64,000 nucleotides of DNA from Flavobacterium eburneipallidum (GTDB taxonomy: Bacteria > Bacteroidota > Bacteroidia > Flavobacteriales > Flavobacteriaceae): NCBI RefSeq assembly GCF_027111355.2, contig NZ_CP114291.2, positions 3,038,001 through 3,102,000 of the forward strand. Reading direction: 5' to 3'. Position numbers and translations under genes: made by a program. This document shows, piece after piece, positions 51,858-61,018 of this stretch; the stretch's first letter is position 1, and every line of letters starts with the position of its first letter. The notes beneath the pieces were generated by a model that was not told the DNA's origin, searched no databases, and saw only the letters and a program-made list of their open reading frames with translations.

Positions 51858-52983
51858 ATGCCATCGTTTTCAATGCGTCAACCAATAAATCAATATCTTC
51901 TTTGGTATTGAAATGACTGAAAGAAATGCGCAAACTTGGTTTTTTTATATCTTCTTCAGAAAGCATTTCTACTAAAACGTGTGAAGGTCTAATACTTCCA
52001 GACTGACAAGCACTTCCTCTAGAAACCGCAATTCCTTTCATATCCAAATGAAACAAAATCATTGCAGTTTTATCTGCTGAAAAAGGCAACATAACATTCA
52101 AAATAGTATAAATTCCATCTGAAGTTCCATTGATTTTAAAATCAGAAAACTCTTTTTCGAGTTGAGCAATTAAATAATTTTTCAATCCCGAAATATGACT
52201 TCTTTCTGCTTCCAAATGAAGACAAGAAAGTTCTAAAGCCTTTGCCATTCCCGCAATTTGATGAATCGCTTCTGTTCCAGGACGCAAGCCTTTTTCTTGT
52301 TCGCCACCAAAAAACAAAGGTTGCAATCCCGAATTTTTCTTCACATAAGCAAATCCAATTCCTTTTGGCCCATGAAATTTATGTGCGCTAGCGGTTATGA
52401 AATCAACAGGAATATTTTGCAAGTCAAGTGGCATTTTCCCAACAGATTGCACCGTATCCGAATGAAACAAAGCATTGTGTTGCTTGCAAATTCGACCAAC
52501 TAAATCTAAATCCAGAATAGTTCCCGTTTCGTTATTAACGTGCATCAGACTCACTAGTGTTTTGGTTTCATCTGAAAGCAAATCCACCAAATTAGTGATG
52601 TCGATTTCTCCGTTTGGTTTTACAGCCACATAATCAACTTGAATATTGTATTCTTTTTGCAAAGCTTCAACAGCAACCAAAACAGCATGATGTTCGATTT
52701 TGCTGGTAATAATTCGCTTTACACCCAAATCTTTTACTGCGGATCGAAGTATCCAATTATTGGCTTCTGTACCTCCTGAAGTAAAAATAATTTCTGATGC
52801 CGAAGTATTCAAATGCTTGACAATCGATTTTCGGGAAAGTTCTAGAATGTTTTTGGCATTACGTCCCCAACTGTGGGTAGATGATGGATTTCCGTAATCT
52901 TCCAAAAGATTTTTTGTCATTTCCTGAACGACTTCTGTACGAAGTTGGGTGGTAGAGGCGTTATCGAGATATACTTTTTTCAT
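51856..52983 (-). CDS. cysteine desulfurase (NifS/IscS family)
   Basis: A 375-residue PLP enzyme taking sulfur from cysteine. MKKVYLDNASTTQLRTEV, SSTHSWGRNAKNILE, FTSGGTEANNWIL, TASAHKFHGPKGIGF with the PLP Lys, and the catalytic Cys loop SRGSACQSGSIRPSHVL. Chosen start is 52983; a longer reading to 53016 would run through the promoter. iscU and other Fe-S genes are not adjacent. Confidence 0.94.
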   Translation of the reverse strand: MKKVYLDNASTTQLRTEVVQEMTKNLLEDYGNPSSTHSWGRNAKNILELSRKSIVKHLNTSASEIIFTSGGTEANNWILRSAVKDLGVKRIITSKIEHHAVLVAVEALQKEYNIQVDYVAVKPNGEIDITNLVDLLSDETKTLVSLMHVNNETGTILDLDLVGRICKQHNALFHSDTVQSVGKMPLDLQNIPVDFITASAHKFHGPKGIGFAYVKKNSGLQPLFFGGEQEKGLRPGTEAIHQIAGMAKALELSCLHLEAERSHISGLKNYLIAQLEKEFSDFKINGTSDGIYTILNVMLPFSADKTAMILFHLDMKGIAVSRGSACQSGSIRPSHVLVEMLSEEDIKKPSLRISFSHFNTKEDIDLLVDALKTMA

Positions 52984-52988
52984 TGGAA

Positions 52989-53016
52989 CAAAGTTATGAA
53001 ATATCACTACTATCAA
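52989..53016 (-). promoter_or_regulatory. promoter of the cysteine desulfurase gene (near-leaderless)
   Basis: Minus strand TTG (53014-53016), 17 bases, TAACTTTG (52989-52996). The box ends five bases before the ATG, so the transcript would begin at or within a few bases of the start codon. Confidence 0.6.
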
Positions 53017-53032
53017 TTGTCAAATTTTTCAC

Positions 53033-53040
53033 TATTTTTG
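53033..53040 (+). promoter_or_regulatory. -7 promoter element of the duplicated-domain lipoprotein gene
   Basis: TATTTTTG, 17 bases before the ATG at 53058. It excludes a longer reading from 52983. Confidence 0.6.
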
Positions 53041-53057
53041 ACCCAAATATTTACAAG

Positions 53058-54026
53058 ATGAAAAGAGTTATTGGGCTATTGGTTTTAGCCTTATTTTTGA
53101 ACAGTTGCGATGATGGTAATTTAACCCTAGAAAACATTGAATTTGATGATGTAAGCACTCAAAGTTGTACCACCAACGATATTCTTTATAAGTTAAAAGA
53201 CAAAGAAGCATTATTGCTAGAAATTCCAGAAACTGCTTTTGTAAACGAGCCTACTCTTGAAGGAAAACCAACATTAATCAACATTGACAATTCTACTTAT
53301 AGAGTGGTGTATCGTTTTTATAACGGAACCATTGCTTCGAATAATATTTGCAACACCATTCCTCCTGCAACACCAATTGTAACCGATCAATGGACTGCGC
53401 TATCGGGTACGATTCAGATTATTACCACTGCTGTAAAAACGATAGATGCAACAACCAATAGTAGCCGAATTACAGGCTACAATCATAACATCAATTTCAG
53501 TAATATTACCTTTGAAAGAGCTGGTGGCAACCAAGTGTATGAAACTTTTTCATTCGGAGATTATGTCACCAAACCTGTAAATTCACTTCCTTTAGCTTTC
53601 GACCAAGAAGTAGAACTTTGTACAACTGGTTCTAGACAGTTATACAATTATGTAAATGGAGAATCTTTAACAATAGACAATATTGACCCTACTTTGATTC
53701 AAAATGTAGAAACTCCTTTAAATACTCCAAGAACAGCCATAATTGGAACAACTAACAATGTTCTAATTTACCGATTGTACTCTGGATTCTTGGATGCCAA
53801 TGATTTTTGCACCACTACTCCAACATTACCTGCAGTAAACGAACAATGGCTAGGTGTTGCTGGAGTAGCTGCAACGAGTGGCATTATTGAAGTTACTACT
53901 ATCAAAAACGGAACTTCGGCCTACAAGCATACTATCGTTCTCAAGAAAGCAACTTTAAAGAAAGGCAATAGTGATTTTAGCCTTGGCGACAGTTATATCT
54001 ATGGTGAAGTAACAACCACAAATTAA
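53058..54026 (+). CDS. lipoprotein with two internal repeats
   Basis: A 322-residue lipoprotein (MKRVIGLLVLALFLNS then Cys, acidic linker). The body is two copies of one unit: VVYRFYNGTIASNNICNTIP...PIVTDQW in the first half and LIYRLYSGFLDANDFCTTTP...PAVNEQW in the second, each with a Cys pair (SCTTND.. and ..NICN; ELCTTG.. and ..DFCT). No named domain recognised. Probably cell-surface or periplasmic in Flavobacteriia; function unknown. Confidence 0.8.
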   Translation: MKRVIGLLVLALFLNSCDDGNLTLENIEFDDVSTQSCTTNDILYKLKDKEALLLEIPETAFVNEPTLEGKPTLINIDNSTYRVVYRFYNGTIASNNICNTIPPATPIVTDQWTALSGTIQIITTAVKTIDATTNSSRITGYNHNINFSNITFERAGGNQVYETFSFGDYVTKPVNSLPLAFDQEVELCTTGSRQLYNYVNGESLTIDNIDPTLIQNVETPLNTPRTAIIGTTNNVLIYRLYSGFLDANDFCTTTPTLPAVNEQWLGVAGVAATSGIIEVTTIKNGTSAYKHTIVLKKATLKKGNSDFSLGDSYIYGEVTTTN

Positions 54027-54059
54027 AATTAAATCGTATTTCAAAAAATACATTTTACT

Positions 54060-54112
54060 AAAAATTCCCTAATTAAAAATTCTAAAGAAGAAGATTTAAT
54101 TAGGGAATTTTC
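54060..54112 (+). terminator. terminator after the duplicated-domain lipoprotein gene
   Basis: AAAATTCCCTAATTAAA pairs with TTAATTAGGGAATTTT across an 18-base loop, T-rich behind. Confidence 0.75.
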
Positions 54113-54159
54113 GTTTTTGGTAATTTGATTTTTGGAATTTTAAATTTGCTTTTTTTAAT

Positions 54160-54711
54160 CTATTTACTATTTTGTTTGATATAAACTTCTGTTGCTCCTA
54201 ATCCATATTTTTGATAATTGGCATCCTGAAAAACAATATTATCATAACGTCCTAACAAAAAATCCAGCTCTGCTTTCAAAACTCCTTCGCCCACTCCGTG
54301 AATAAAAACAATCTTTGGAATTCGATTTTTTATGGCAAATTCGATATGTCTTTTTGCTGTTTCGGATTGCAAAGTAAGAATATCATAATTAGACATTCCT
54401 CGCTTATTTGGGACTAATTTTTCAATGTGTAAATCAAATTCTGGAGCCGAAATTTCGTGCTTGTCTTTACGCTCTTTGACAAAATTTCGTGGTTTTGGAA
54501 TTTCTTTTTCCTTGGCAACTTCTCCTATATTAATTCTTCCGATAGTACTCATTAAATCACTGGAATCGTTTATTTTAATCAATTCGTTGACAAAAAAAGT
54601 CATCATGAATCCATCGGTTGTTTCAATGGTAATTTCTTTATCCTTTACCGCCACTACTACTCCATTGATCGCTTCATCCAAAACCGAAACTTGATCTCCT
54701 TTGCTTATCAT
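54160..54711 (-). CDS. Smr-domain (DUF2027/MutS2-tail-like) protein
   Basis: A 183-residue protein: N-terminal small beta domain (MISKGDQVSVLDEAINGVVVAVKDKEITIETTDGF...) of the DUF2027 type, linker, then Smr nuclease-like domain (FDLHIEKLVP ... RIPKIVFIHGVGEGVLKAELDFLL). The HGxGxGxL loop and DLH motif are Smr signatures; Smr domains nick or cut nucleic acid. The start 54711 gives the conserved DUF2027 start; the longer reading to 54789 does not. Confidence 0.85.
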   Translation of the reverse strand: MISKGDQVSVLDEAINGVVVAVKDKEITIETTDGFMMTFFVNELIKINDSSDLMSTIGRINIGEVAKEKEIPKPRNFVKERKDKHEISAPEFDLHIEKLVPNKRGMSNYDILTLQSETAKRHIEFAIKNRIPKIVFIHGVGEGVLKAELDFLLGRYDNIVFQDANYQKYGLGATEVYIKQNSK

Positions 54712-54932
54712 TATATCTTCTTTATCTGGGTTAAATATTAGCTTTCTATTATCCGTTTCCAAAAGTAAGCAACTTTGAAAGAACATCATTTAGATTGAAA
54801 AATTTTCTTTGAAATTCGCATTACAAACCATTTGAAATTAAAACTATCTTACATTTATTTTCTAATTCGTGCTTTGTTTTTCTAAAAACGCCTTACTTTT
54901 ACAACATATACTAACGACACAATTCCTGCACC

Positions 54933-55724
54933 GTGACGAAAGAACAAATCATACAAAATATCGCTGGGCTAAAGAGCCACACTTCTATTAATTACGGCAT
55001 CAAAACCAAGACAGAAGCTTTTACAGAAAAATTGTTTTACACACTATTTGACTCTAATGCGAATCTAAACGAAAGCATCTCTGAATTAGAAAAACAATTC
55101 AAAGAAATTGTTCAAATTGCCTGCAAGAAAGAACATGATTCCTGCGACGAATTTTGGTATAATTTTTTAGACAAACTACCAACGGTTCTAAAACAACTCA
55201 ATCAAGATGCTGCCTATATATTAGAAAACGATCCCGCATCCAATAATATTGACGAAGTTTATTTGGGTTATCCAGGATTCTATGCAATTGCCATTTATCG
55301 ATTGAGTCACAAACTCTATACTTTAGGCTTATTGCTTTTTTCTCGATTAATGAGTGAATACGCACACCGAATTACAGGAACTGACATTCATGCTGGAGCA
55401 GAAATTGCCTCTCCATTTTTCATTGACCATGCTACTGGAATTGTTATTGGCGAAACCACCGTTATTCACGAAAATGTAAAAATCTACCAAGGAGTTACTT
55501 TAGGAGCATTAAGTGTAAGCAAAGACATGAAGAACGCTAAAAGACATCCTACAGTAGATAGAAACGTTTGTATTTATGCCAATGCTACTATTTTGGGTGG
55601 TGAAACCACTATTGGCGAAAATAGTATTGTAGGCGGAAACGCATGGGTAACTCGATCGATTCCAGCAAATTCAATGGTACTGAACACTACCACCACCGAA
55701 GTTAAAATTAAAGAATTAAAATAA
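54933..55724 (+). CDS. epsC: serine O-acetyltransferase
   Basis: A 263-residue hexapeptide acyltransferase making O-acetylserine. GTG start at 54933; helical N-terminal half, then left-handed helix from GTDIHAGAEIASPFFIDHATGIVIGETTVIHENVKIYQGVTLGA with catalytic His. KRHPTVDRNVCIYANATILGG and NSIVGGNAWVTRSIP follow. The stop overlaps the cysM start by one base, so the two cysteine genes form an operon. Confidence 0.93.
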   Translation: MTKEQIIQNIAGLKSHTSINYGIKTKTEAFTEKLFYTLFDSNANLNESISELEKQFKEIVQIACKKEHDSCDEFWYNFLDKLPTVLKQLNQDAAYILENDPASNNIDEVYLGYPGFYAIAIYRLSHKLYTLGLLLFSRLMSEYAHRITGTDIHAGAEIASPFFIDHATGIVIGETTVIHENVKIYQGVTLGALSVSKDMKNAKRHPTVDRNVCIYANATILGGETTIGENSIVGGNAWVTRSIPANSMVLNTTTTEVKIKELK

Positions 55725-56611
55725 TGCAATTTCATAAACTCATAGACCTTATTGGCAATACTCCTCTGGTAGAAACCGTGAATTTGGTCAAAAATAAAAA
55801 CGTAAAACTTTTGCTAAAACTCGAAGGAAATAATCCTGGCGGAAGTGTAAAAGATCGTGCAGCCTTTAACATGATTGCTTCAGCAATAGAAAGAGGAGAT
55901 ATCAAAAAAGGAGACAAACTCATTGAAGCAACCAGCGGAAATACGGGGATTGCTCTAGCGATGATTGCACAATTGTTCAATGTAGAAATCGAACTGGTTC
56001 TCCCTGAAGATTCAACTAAAGAACGTACACAAACTATGCTAGCCTATGGCGCAACCGTTATTTTAACACCCGCAAGCGAAGGAATCATAGGTTCTAGAGA
56101 TTATGCCGACAAAAAAGTAGCCCAAGGCGGTTATGTAATGTTGAATCAATTTGCGAATGCCGACAACTGGAAAGCGCATTACAAAACAACTGGTCCCGAA
56201 ATTTGGAGAGATACCGAAGGAACGGTAACCCATTTTGTATCAGCAATGGGAACCACAGGAACCATTATTGGAACTTCTACTTATTTGAAAGAAAAAAATC
56301 CAGCGATTCAAATCGTGGGCGCTCAACCTAGTGATGGTTCACAAATTCCTGGTATTAGAAAATGGCCTGTAGAATATCTGCCTAAAATTTATGATTCTTC
56401 AAAAGTAGATACTGTAATTGAAGTTTCAGAAACTGATGCTCGTGAAATGACCAAACGATTGGCTAAAGAAGAAGGCGTTTTTGCTGGAATGAGTAGCGGT
56501 GGTTCTGTAGCCGTTGCCCTAAAACTAGCCGAACAAATGGAATCGGGTGTAATCGTAGCCATCATTTGCGACCGAGGCGACCGTTATCTGTCTTCGGATT
56601 TATTTGATTAA
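55724..56611 (+). CDS. cysM: cysteine synthase B
   Basis: A 295-residue PLP enzyme using O-acetylserine and sulfide or thiosulfate. LIGNTPLVETVNL, PLP Lys in NNPGGSVKDRAAFNM, phosphate loop ATSGNTGIALAMI, GTTGTIIGTSTYLKE, RKWPVEYLP and CDRGDRYLSSDLF, which are CysM-type. Overlaps epsC by one base; terminator 20 bases later. Confidence 0.95.
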   Translation: MQFHKLIDLIGNTPLVETVNLVKNKNVKLLLKLEGNNPGGSVKDRAAFNMIASAIERGDIKKGDKLIEATSGNTGIALAMIAQLFNVEIELVLPEDSTKERTQTMLAYGATVILTPASEGIIGSRDYADKKVAQGGYVMLNQFANADNWKAHYKTTGPEIWRDTEGTVTHFVSAMGTTGTIIGTSTYLKEKNPAIQIVGAQPSDGSQIPGIRKWPVEYLPKIYDSSKVDTVIEVSETDAREMTKRLAKEEGVFAGMSSGGSVAVALKLAEQMESGVIVAIICDRGDRYLSSDLFD

Positions 56612-56630
56612 TTTCAAGATTTAAAATATA

Positions 56631-56667
56631 AAAACAGGCTCGATTTTCAATAAATCGAGCCTGTTTT
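56631..56667. terminator. bidirectional terminator after cysM
   Basis: AAAACAGGCTCGATTT pairs with AAATCGAGCCTGTTTT around TCAAT: a 16-base perfect stem. It serves both cysM and the convergent osmC-like gene. Confidence 0.92.
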
Positions 56668-56681
56668 GCATATAAACCATT

Positions 56682-57092
56682 TTAAACTAAACTAGCCGTT
56701 GAAGTAATTTCAGTATCGAATAATTTGGAAATCGGACAATTAGCTTTTGCTTTGGCGACTAATTCTTGGAAAGTTTCATTCGAAATTTCTTTTATTTTAG
56801 CATTTACCGTTAAATGTGAACTAACAATTGTTCCTTCCAACAAATTAATATCGCATTTGGTTTCTATGCTTTCTATTTCGAAACCACCTTCGGTTATGTA
56901 AGCTGAAAGTTGCATTGTAAAACAACCCGAATGTGCCGCAGCCACTAATTCTTCTGGATTTGTCCCCACTCCTTCTTCAAAACGGGTTTTGAATGAATAT
57001 TGCGTATTATTTAATGTTCCACTTTGGGTCGATAATTGACCAGCTCCTTCTTTTAAAGAACCTTTCCAAACTGCTGTTGCGTGTCTTTTCAT
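56682..57092 (-). CDS. OsmC-family peroxiredoxin
   Basis: A 136-residue OsmC-like thiol peroxidase. [40 protein letters not shown] with the first Cys, and [10 protein letters not shown] with the second Cys. It reduces organic hydroperoxides. Convergent with cysM. Nothing else links it to a regulator. Confidence 0.92.
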   Translation of the reverse strand: MKRHATAVWKGSLKEGAGQLSTQSGTLNNTQYSFKTRFEEGVGTNPEELVAAAHSGCFTMQLSAYITEGGFEIESIETKCDINLLEGTIVSSHLTVNAKIKEISNETFQELVAKAKANCPISKLFDTEITSTASLV

Positions 57093-57528
57093 AATGATAC
57101 TAATTTAAGTTTTCTCAAATTTAATGCTTTAAAAACTAAAACATTACCGATTCATTTTATTTTAACTTAAATTTAAAAACACTTGATTCATTATTCAACA
57201 ACTATACAATCGTTAAATAAATTCAGACAATCATTATTTTAGAAGCGATTAAACTAAAGATGATTTAGATAAATAATTTATAAACCAACAAACTCCAAAA
57301 ATCCTTCATTATTAAATAAAACATTAGGTTTTTCAAAGCATCTAACAATTGTTTAAGTCAATAAGGAAACACTCAAACAATAAACACAATTAATTAAGCT
57401 TCAACAAAATAACAACATAAAAACACAATCAAACAACAGTTAATATTTTTATAATTTATTTTTTGTTTAATGATTTTTAAATAATTTTAAACAAAACAAA
57501 AACAATCAACCATTAAAATTTAAAAATC
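57093..57528. other. 436-base AT-rich gene-free region
   Basis: No ORF of note, no tRNA and no strong hairpin found. TTTTG at 57461-57465 and TAATTTTA at 57482-57489 (spacing 16) resemble a weak promoter for the FAS1 gene. A-rich leader follows. Confidence 0.4.
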
Positions 57529-58482
57529 ATGAAAATTTTATCAAAATTAAAAATTGCAATTGCAATCATGGCATTAGTATCCTTCACAATTTCTTGTGAT
57601 AACGACGATGATAAGCCAGCAGACAACACCATTACTGGGATTGCCAAAACAAATCCTAACTTAACAATTCTTGTTCAAGCTTTAGTAAAAGCGGATTTAG
57701 CAACTACACTTCAAGCAACCGGACCTTACACTGTGTTTGCTCCAACAAACGCAGCTTTTACAGCCTTCTTGAAAACCACTCCTTATGCAACAATCAACGA
57801 TGTTCCGAAGGAAACTTTGACTCAAATTTTACTAAATCATGTTGTGAGCGGAAATGTAAAATCTACAGATTTAAGCACAGGTTATGTAAAAACTTTAGCC
57901 AAAAGTGCTGCATCAGGCACAAATACTATGAGCATGTATGTTGACCTTACCTCTGGAGTAAAGTTAAATGGAGTTGCAAAAGTGACCACAGCAGATGTAA
58001 TGGCAACCAATGGCGTTGTACACGTTGTTGACGCCGTAATAAATTTACCAACTGTTGTTACGCACGCTACTGCAAATCCAAACTTCACTTCACTAGTTGG
58101 TGCGTTAACAAAAACTGGACAACCTGACTTTGTAAGTATTCTTTCTGGTACTGGACCATTTACCGTTTTTGCTCCTACCAACGATGCTTTCACTGCATTT
58201 AACACTGAATTAGCTCCGGGCGGAATTGCTGGAGTTTCTGATGCTAACCTGACCAAAGTACTGCAATATCATGTCGTAAATGGCAACATCTTGGCCGCAA
58301 GTCTTCGTGAAGGTCAAATTGTAAACACTTTACAAACACCACAAACGTTTACTATACAACTTGCTGGTGGCGCAAAAATCAAAGATATCAACAACCGAAT
58401 TTCAACGATAGTAGCTACTGATGTACAGTGTTCCAATGGCGTGATCCATGTACTCAACAAAGTATTGTTACCCACTTTATAA
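57529..58482 (+). CDS. lipoprotein with two fasciclin (FAS1) domains
   Basis: A 317-residue lipoprotein: signal MKILSKLKIAIAIMALVSFTIS then Cys, acidic linker. Two FAS1 domains, about 35-175 and 180-317. H1 box TVFAPTNAAFTAFL and TVFAPTNDAFTAFN; H2 boxes GVVHVVDAVI and GVIHVLNKVL. FAS1 domains act in surface adhesion. Terminator follows. No partner gene is adjacent. Confidence 0.94.
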   Translation: MKILSKLKIAIAIMALVSFTISCDNDDDKPADNTITGIAKTNPNLTILVQALVKADLATTLQATGPYTVFAPTNAAFTAFLKTTPYATINDVPKETLTQILLNHVVSGNVKSTDLSTGYVKTLAKSAASGTNTMSMYVDLTSGVKLNGVAKVTTADVMATNGVVHVVDAVINLPTVVTHATANPNFTSLVGALTKTGQPDFVSILSGTGPFTVFAPTNDAFTAFNTELAPGGIAGVSDANLTKVLQYHVVNGNILAASLREGQIVNTLQTPQTFTIQLAGGAKIKDINNRISTIVATDVQCSNGVIHVLNKVLLPTL

Positions 58483-58512
58483 AAGACATTTTTAAATTAT
58501 TCATTTTCAAAC

Positions 58513-58550
58513 AATAATCCGTTTCATAACCTGAAACGGATTATTTTTTT
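58513..58550 (+). terminator. terminator after the FAS1 gene
   Basis: AATAATCCGTTTCA pairs with TGAAACGGATTATT around TAACC, then seven T. Confidence 0.92.
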
Positions 58551-58610
58551 AACTAAAAAACACCATATCTTTCAACAGAACAATTAATAGCTAATTCTGA
58601 ATGAAATCAT

Positions 58611-58618
58611 TATTTTTG
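58611..58618 (+). promoter_or_regulatory. -7 promoter element of the SGNH hydrolase gene
   Basis: TATTTTTG, exact match, about 45 bases before the ATG at 58663. Confidence 0.55.
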
Positions 58619-58662
58619 TTAGCTGTCTTATCAGCAATCAACAATACAATGTCCTTTTCAAT

Positions 58663-59298
58663 ATGGGAAACAAATTACAAATGCAGGATTGGCCGTATCT
58701 AAAAAAATACGAAAAAGAGAACGAAGCTCTTAAAACCAAAACTCTGGAAGAAAACCGAATCGTTTTTATGGGAGATTCCATTACCGAGTTTTGGTCTTTG
58801 CATTGTCCTGATTTTTTTGCTGAAAAACCATACATCAATAGAGGTATTAGCGGACAAACCACGCCACAAATGCTGATTCGTTTTAGAGCAGATGTAATTG
58901 AACTAAAACCAAAAACAGTAATCTTGTTAGCTGGAGCGAATGACATTGCAGGAAACACAGGATTTTCTACTTTGGAAATGATTTTGAATAATATTATTTC
59001 AATGGTGGAATTAGCCAAAGTTCACCAAATTGAAGTTATTCTATGTTCCGTGTTACCTGCTTATGATTTTCCTTGGAAAACAGGTTCTTTTCCCGCCGAA
59101 AAGATTGTAACTTTAAACAAAATACTACAAGAATATGCCGTAGCCAATACCATTCATTATTTGGATTATTATTCCGCAATGGTGGATGAACGAAAAGGCA
59201 TGAATATTCAATATACTGATGATGGAGTGCATCCCAATAAAATTGGATATGAAGTTATGGGCGAGATTTTAGAAAAAGGGATAGATCAAATAACATAA
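58663..59298 (+). CDS. SGNH/GDSL-family hydrolase
   Basis: A 211-residue esterase/lipase-like protein. Block I IVFMGDSITEFW with nucleophile Ser; block II GISGQTTPQML; block III LLAGANDIAGN; block V DDGVHPNKIGYEVM with catalytic Asp and His. No signal peptide. It is likely to act on short acyl or acetyl esters, such as sugar or peptidoglycan acetyl groups. It forms an operon with the aldo/keto reductase gene 16 bases downstream. Confidence 0.9.
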   Translation: MGNKLQMQDWPYLKKYEKENEALKTKTLEENRIVFMGDSITEFWSLHCPDFFAEKPYINRGISGQTTPQMLIRFRADVIELKPKTVILLAGANDIAGNTGFSTLEMILNNIISMVELAKVHQIEVILCSVLPAYDFPWKTGSFPAEKIVTLNKILQEYAVANTIHYLDYYSAMVDERKGMNIQYTDDGVHPNKIGYEVMGEILEKGIDQIT

Positions 59299-59314
59299 AA
59301 ATTATAAAAAAAAC

Positions 59315-60301
59315 ATGAACTACAGAAAATTAGGCAAAACGAATTTCAGCATATCAGAAATAGCATTGGGAACTTGGCAAGTGGGCGGAAAATGGGGTTC
59401 GCCTTTCAATGATAAAACTGCTGATGAATTGATTAATACCGCTATTGATAAGGGTGTGAATTTTATTGATACCGCCGATGTTTATGAAAACGGTTTGAGC
59501 GAAACTGCCGTAGGAAGAGTGGTTCGCTCTCGTTCGGAACGCATTTATGTGGCTACTAAATGTGGTCGTCACATCAATCCGCATGTGAATGAGGGTTACC
59601 AACCCAAAGTCCTGCAAAAATTCGTAGAAGATAGTTTGAAAAGAACAGGACTCGAAACTTTGGATTTAATCCAATTGCATTGTCCGCCAACCGAAGTATA
59701 TTATCGTCCCGAAATCTTCGAATTGTTTGACCGATTGAAAGAACAAGGAAAGATTCAAAACTTGGGCGTAAGCGTCGAAAAAGTAGAAGAAGGACTAAAA
59801 GCTATTCAATATCCAAACGTAACGACGGTTCAAATTATTTTTAACTTGTTTCGTCAGCGACCTTCTGAATTATTCTTTCAAGAAGCACAAAAAAAGGATA
59901 TTGGAATTATTGCCAGAGTACCATTAGCCAGCGGACTTTTGACAGGACTATTCGATACCAAAACTACTTTTGGCGAACAAGATCACCGAAATTTCAACCG
60001 CAAAGGAGCAGCTTTCGACAAAGGAGAAACTTTTTCTGGAATTGATTACGAATTGGGATTGAAAGCCGTTGCCGCTTTGAAAGACTTATTTCCCGAAGCA
60101 ACTAATTTAGCACCTATTGCGCTACAGTGGATTTTGAGTTTTCCAGAAATCAGTTGTATTATTCCGGGAGCTTCTAAAAGCAGTCATGTGGAATCTAACT
60201 TATCGGTTTATGATTTACCTAAATTAACTCCCGAAAAAATTGCTGCTATGAATGCTATTTATGAGCAATACATCAAATCCGAAGTGCATCAATTGTGGTA
60301 A
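59315..60301 (+). CDS. aldo/keto reductase
   Basis: A 328-residue NADPH-dependent TIM-barrel oxidoreductase. NFIDTADVYENGLSE carries Asp and Tyr, VATKCGRH the Lys, LIQLHCPP the His: the AKR tetrad. CIIPGASKSSHVESNL binds the cofactor phosphate. The substrate is unknown. Second gene of the SGNH-AKR pair. Confidence 0.93.
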   Translation: MNYRKLGKTNFSISEIALGTWQVGGKWGSPFNDKTADELINTAIDKGVNFIDTADVYENGLSETAVGRVVRSRSERIYVATKCGRHINPHVNEGYQPKVLQKFVEDSLKRTGLETLDLIQLHCPPTEVYYRPEIFELFDRLKEQGKIQNLGVSVEKVEEGLKAIQYPNVTTVQIIFNLFRQRPSELFFQEAQKKDIGIIARVPLASGLLTGLFDTKTTFGEQDHRNFNRKGAAFDKGETFSGIDYELGLKAVAALKDLFPEATNLAPIALQWILSFPEISCIIPGASKSSHVESNLSVYDLPKLTPEKIAAMNAIYEQYIKSEVHQLW

Positions 60302-60363
60302 TGTTTTTTAGCTATAGATTTTTATTTTAACTCATCTATATTACTATTAATCAAGACTTAAAA

Positions 60364-60518
60364 TGTGCCGTTAGGCACTAAATATGGGTAGAAAATAGGA
60401 ATTAGGAAGAATTTAGCGTGCCGTAGGTACGCAATATTTTCTGTTTTTGTTGCGTACCTACGGCACGCTAGCAAATTATTAATCGAATTACTACCCATAT
60501 CTAGTGCCTAACGGCACA
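60364..60518. repeat. nested 155-base inverted-repeat element
   Basis: Outer arms 60364-60391 and 60491-60518 (TGTGCCGTTAGGCACTA... and its complement) match at 27 of 28 positions. Inner arms 60414-60434 and 60450-60470 (TAGCGTGCCGTAGGTACGC and complement) are perfect over 21. Each arm also contains its own short hairpin (GTGCC-GTTA-GGCAC; GCGTGCC-GTA-GGTACGC). It has no ORF, and no terminator T-run. Confidence 0.85.
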
Positions 60519-60568
60519 ATAAAAGACTTTTAATCCTTGATTCGTATATTTAATTTTAAAAAAGCTAA

Positions 60569-61012
60569 ATGCTCAACAAAGCGAATTTCAAAGAATGGTT
60601 CAATCGGTACAAATATGCAGAATTAGCTGCCATTTGTGCAGTTTTAATTAGTTCGCAATTTCAATACTTTTTTGATGCTGTAACTACAGCTTATTTGATT
60701 AGTTCTTCTGAATACATCGCTTTTTATGGCGTAATGCTTTTTACCACTTACATTCAATTAATCCAAACCAATCAATCGGTAAACAAAAAAACTAACTCCA
60801 AAGACATACTACTTTTGGCACAAAATTTAGTTTTAGAATTTGGTTATCCCGCCTTGTTAGATTTCTTCGTTATCCGTCCGTTTTGTATGTATTGGATACC
60901 GATTTTAGTTGGAAATTATTACATAGGAATTATACTCGGAAAAATTACTGCCGATAGTTTTTTCTATACTTGTGCGATTATCAATTACGAATGGATTAAA
61001 CGGAAACCGTAA
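60569..61012 (+). CDS. membrane protein of unknown function
   Basis: A 147-residue protein with about four hydrophobic helices (AELAAICAVLISSQF, YIAFYGVMLFTTYIQ, LLDFFVIRPFCMYWI, PILVGNYYIGIILGKI) and a basic end. No named family recognised. It follows the nested repeat and runs convergently into the histidine kinase gene. Confidence 0.65.
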   Translation: MLNKANFKEWFNRYKYAELAAICAVLISSQFQYFFDAVTTAYLISSSEYIAFYGVMLFTTYIQLIQTNQSVNKKTNSKDILLLAQNLVLEFGYPALLDFFVIRPFCMYWIPILVGNYYIGIILGKITADSFFYTCAIINYEWIKRKP

Positions 61013-61018
61013 TTTTTA

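Noticed and set aside
57093..57528. Possible non-coding RNA in the gap before the FAS1 gene
   Set aside because: No stable hairpin, no GC-rich core and no terminator; only a weak promoter-like match.
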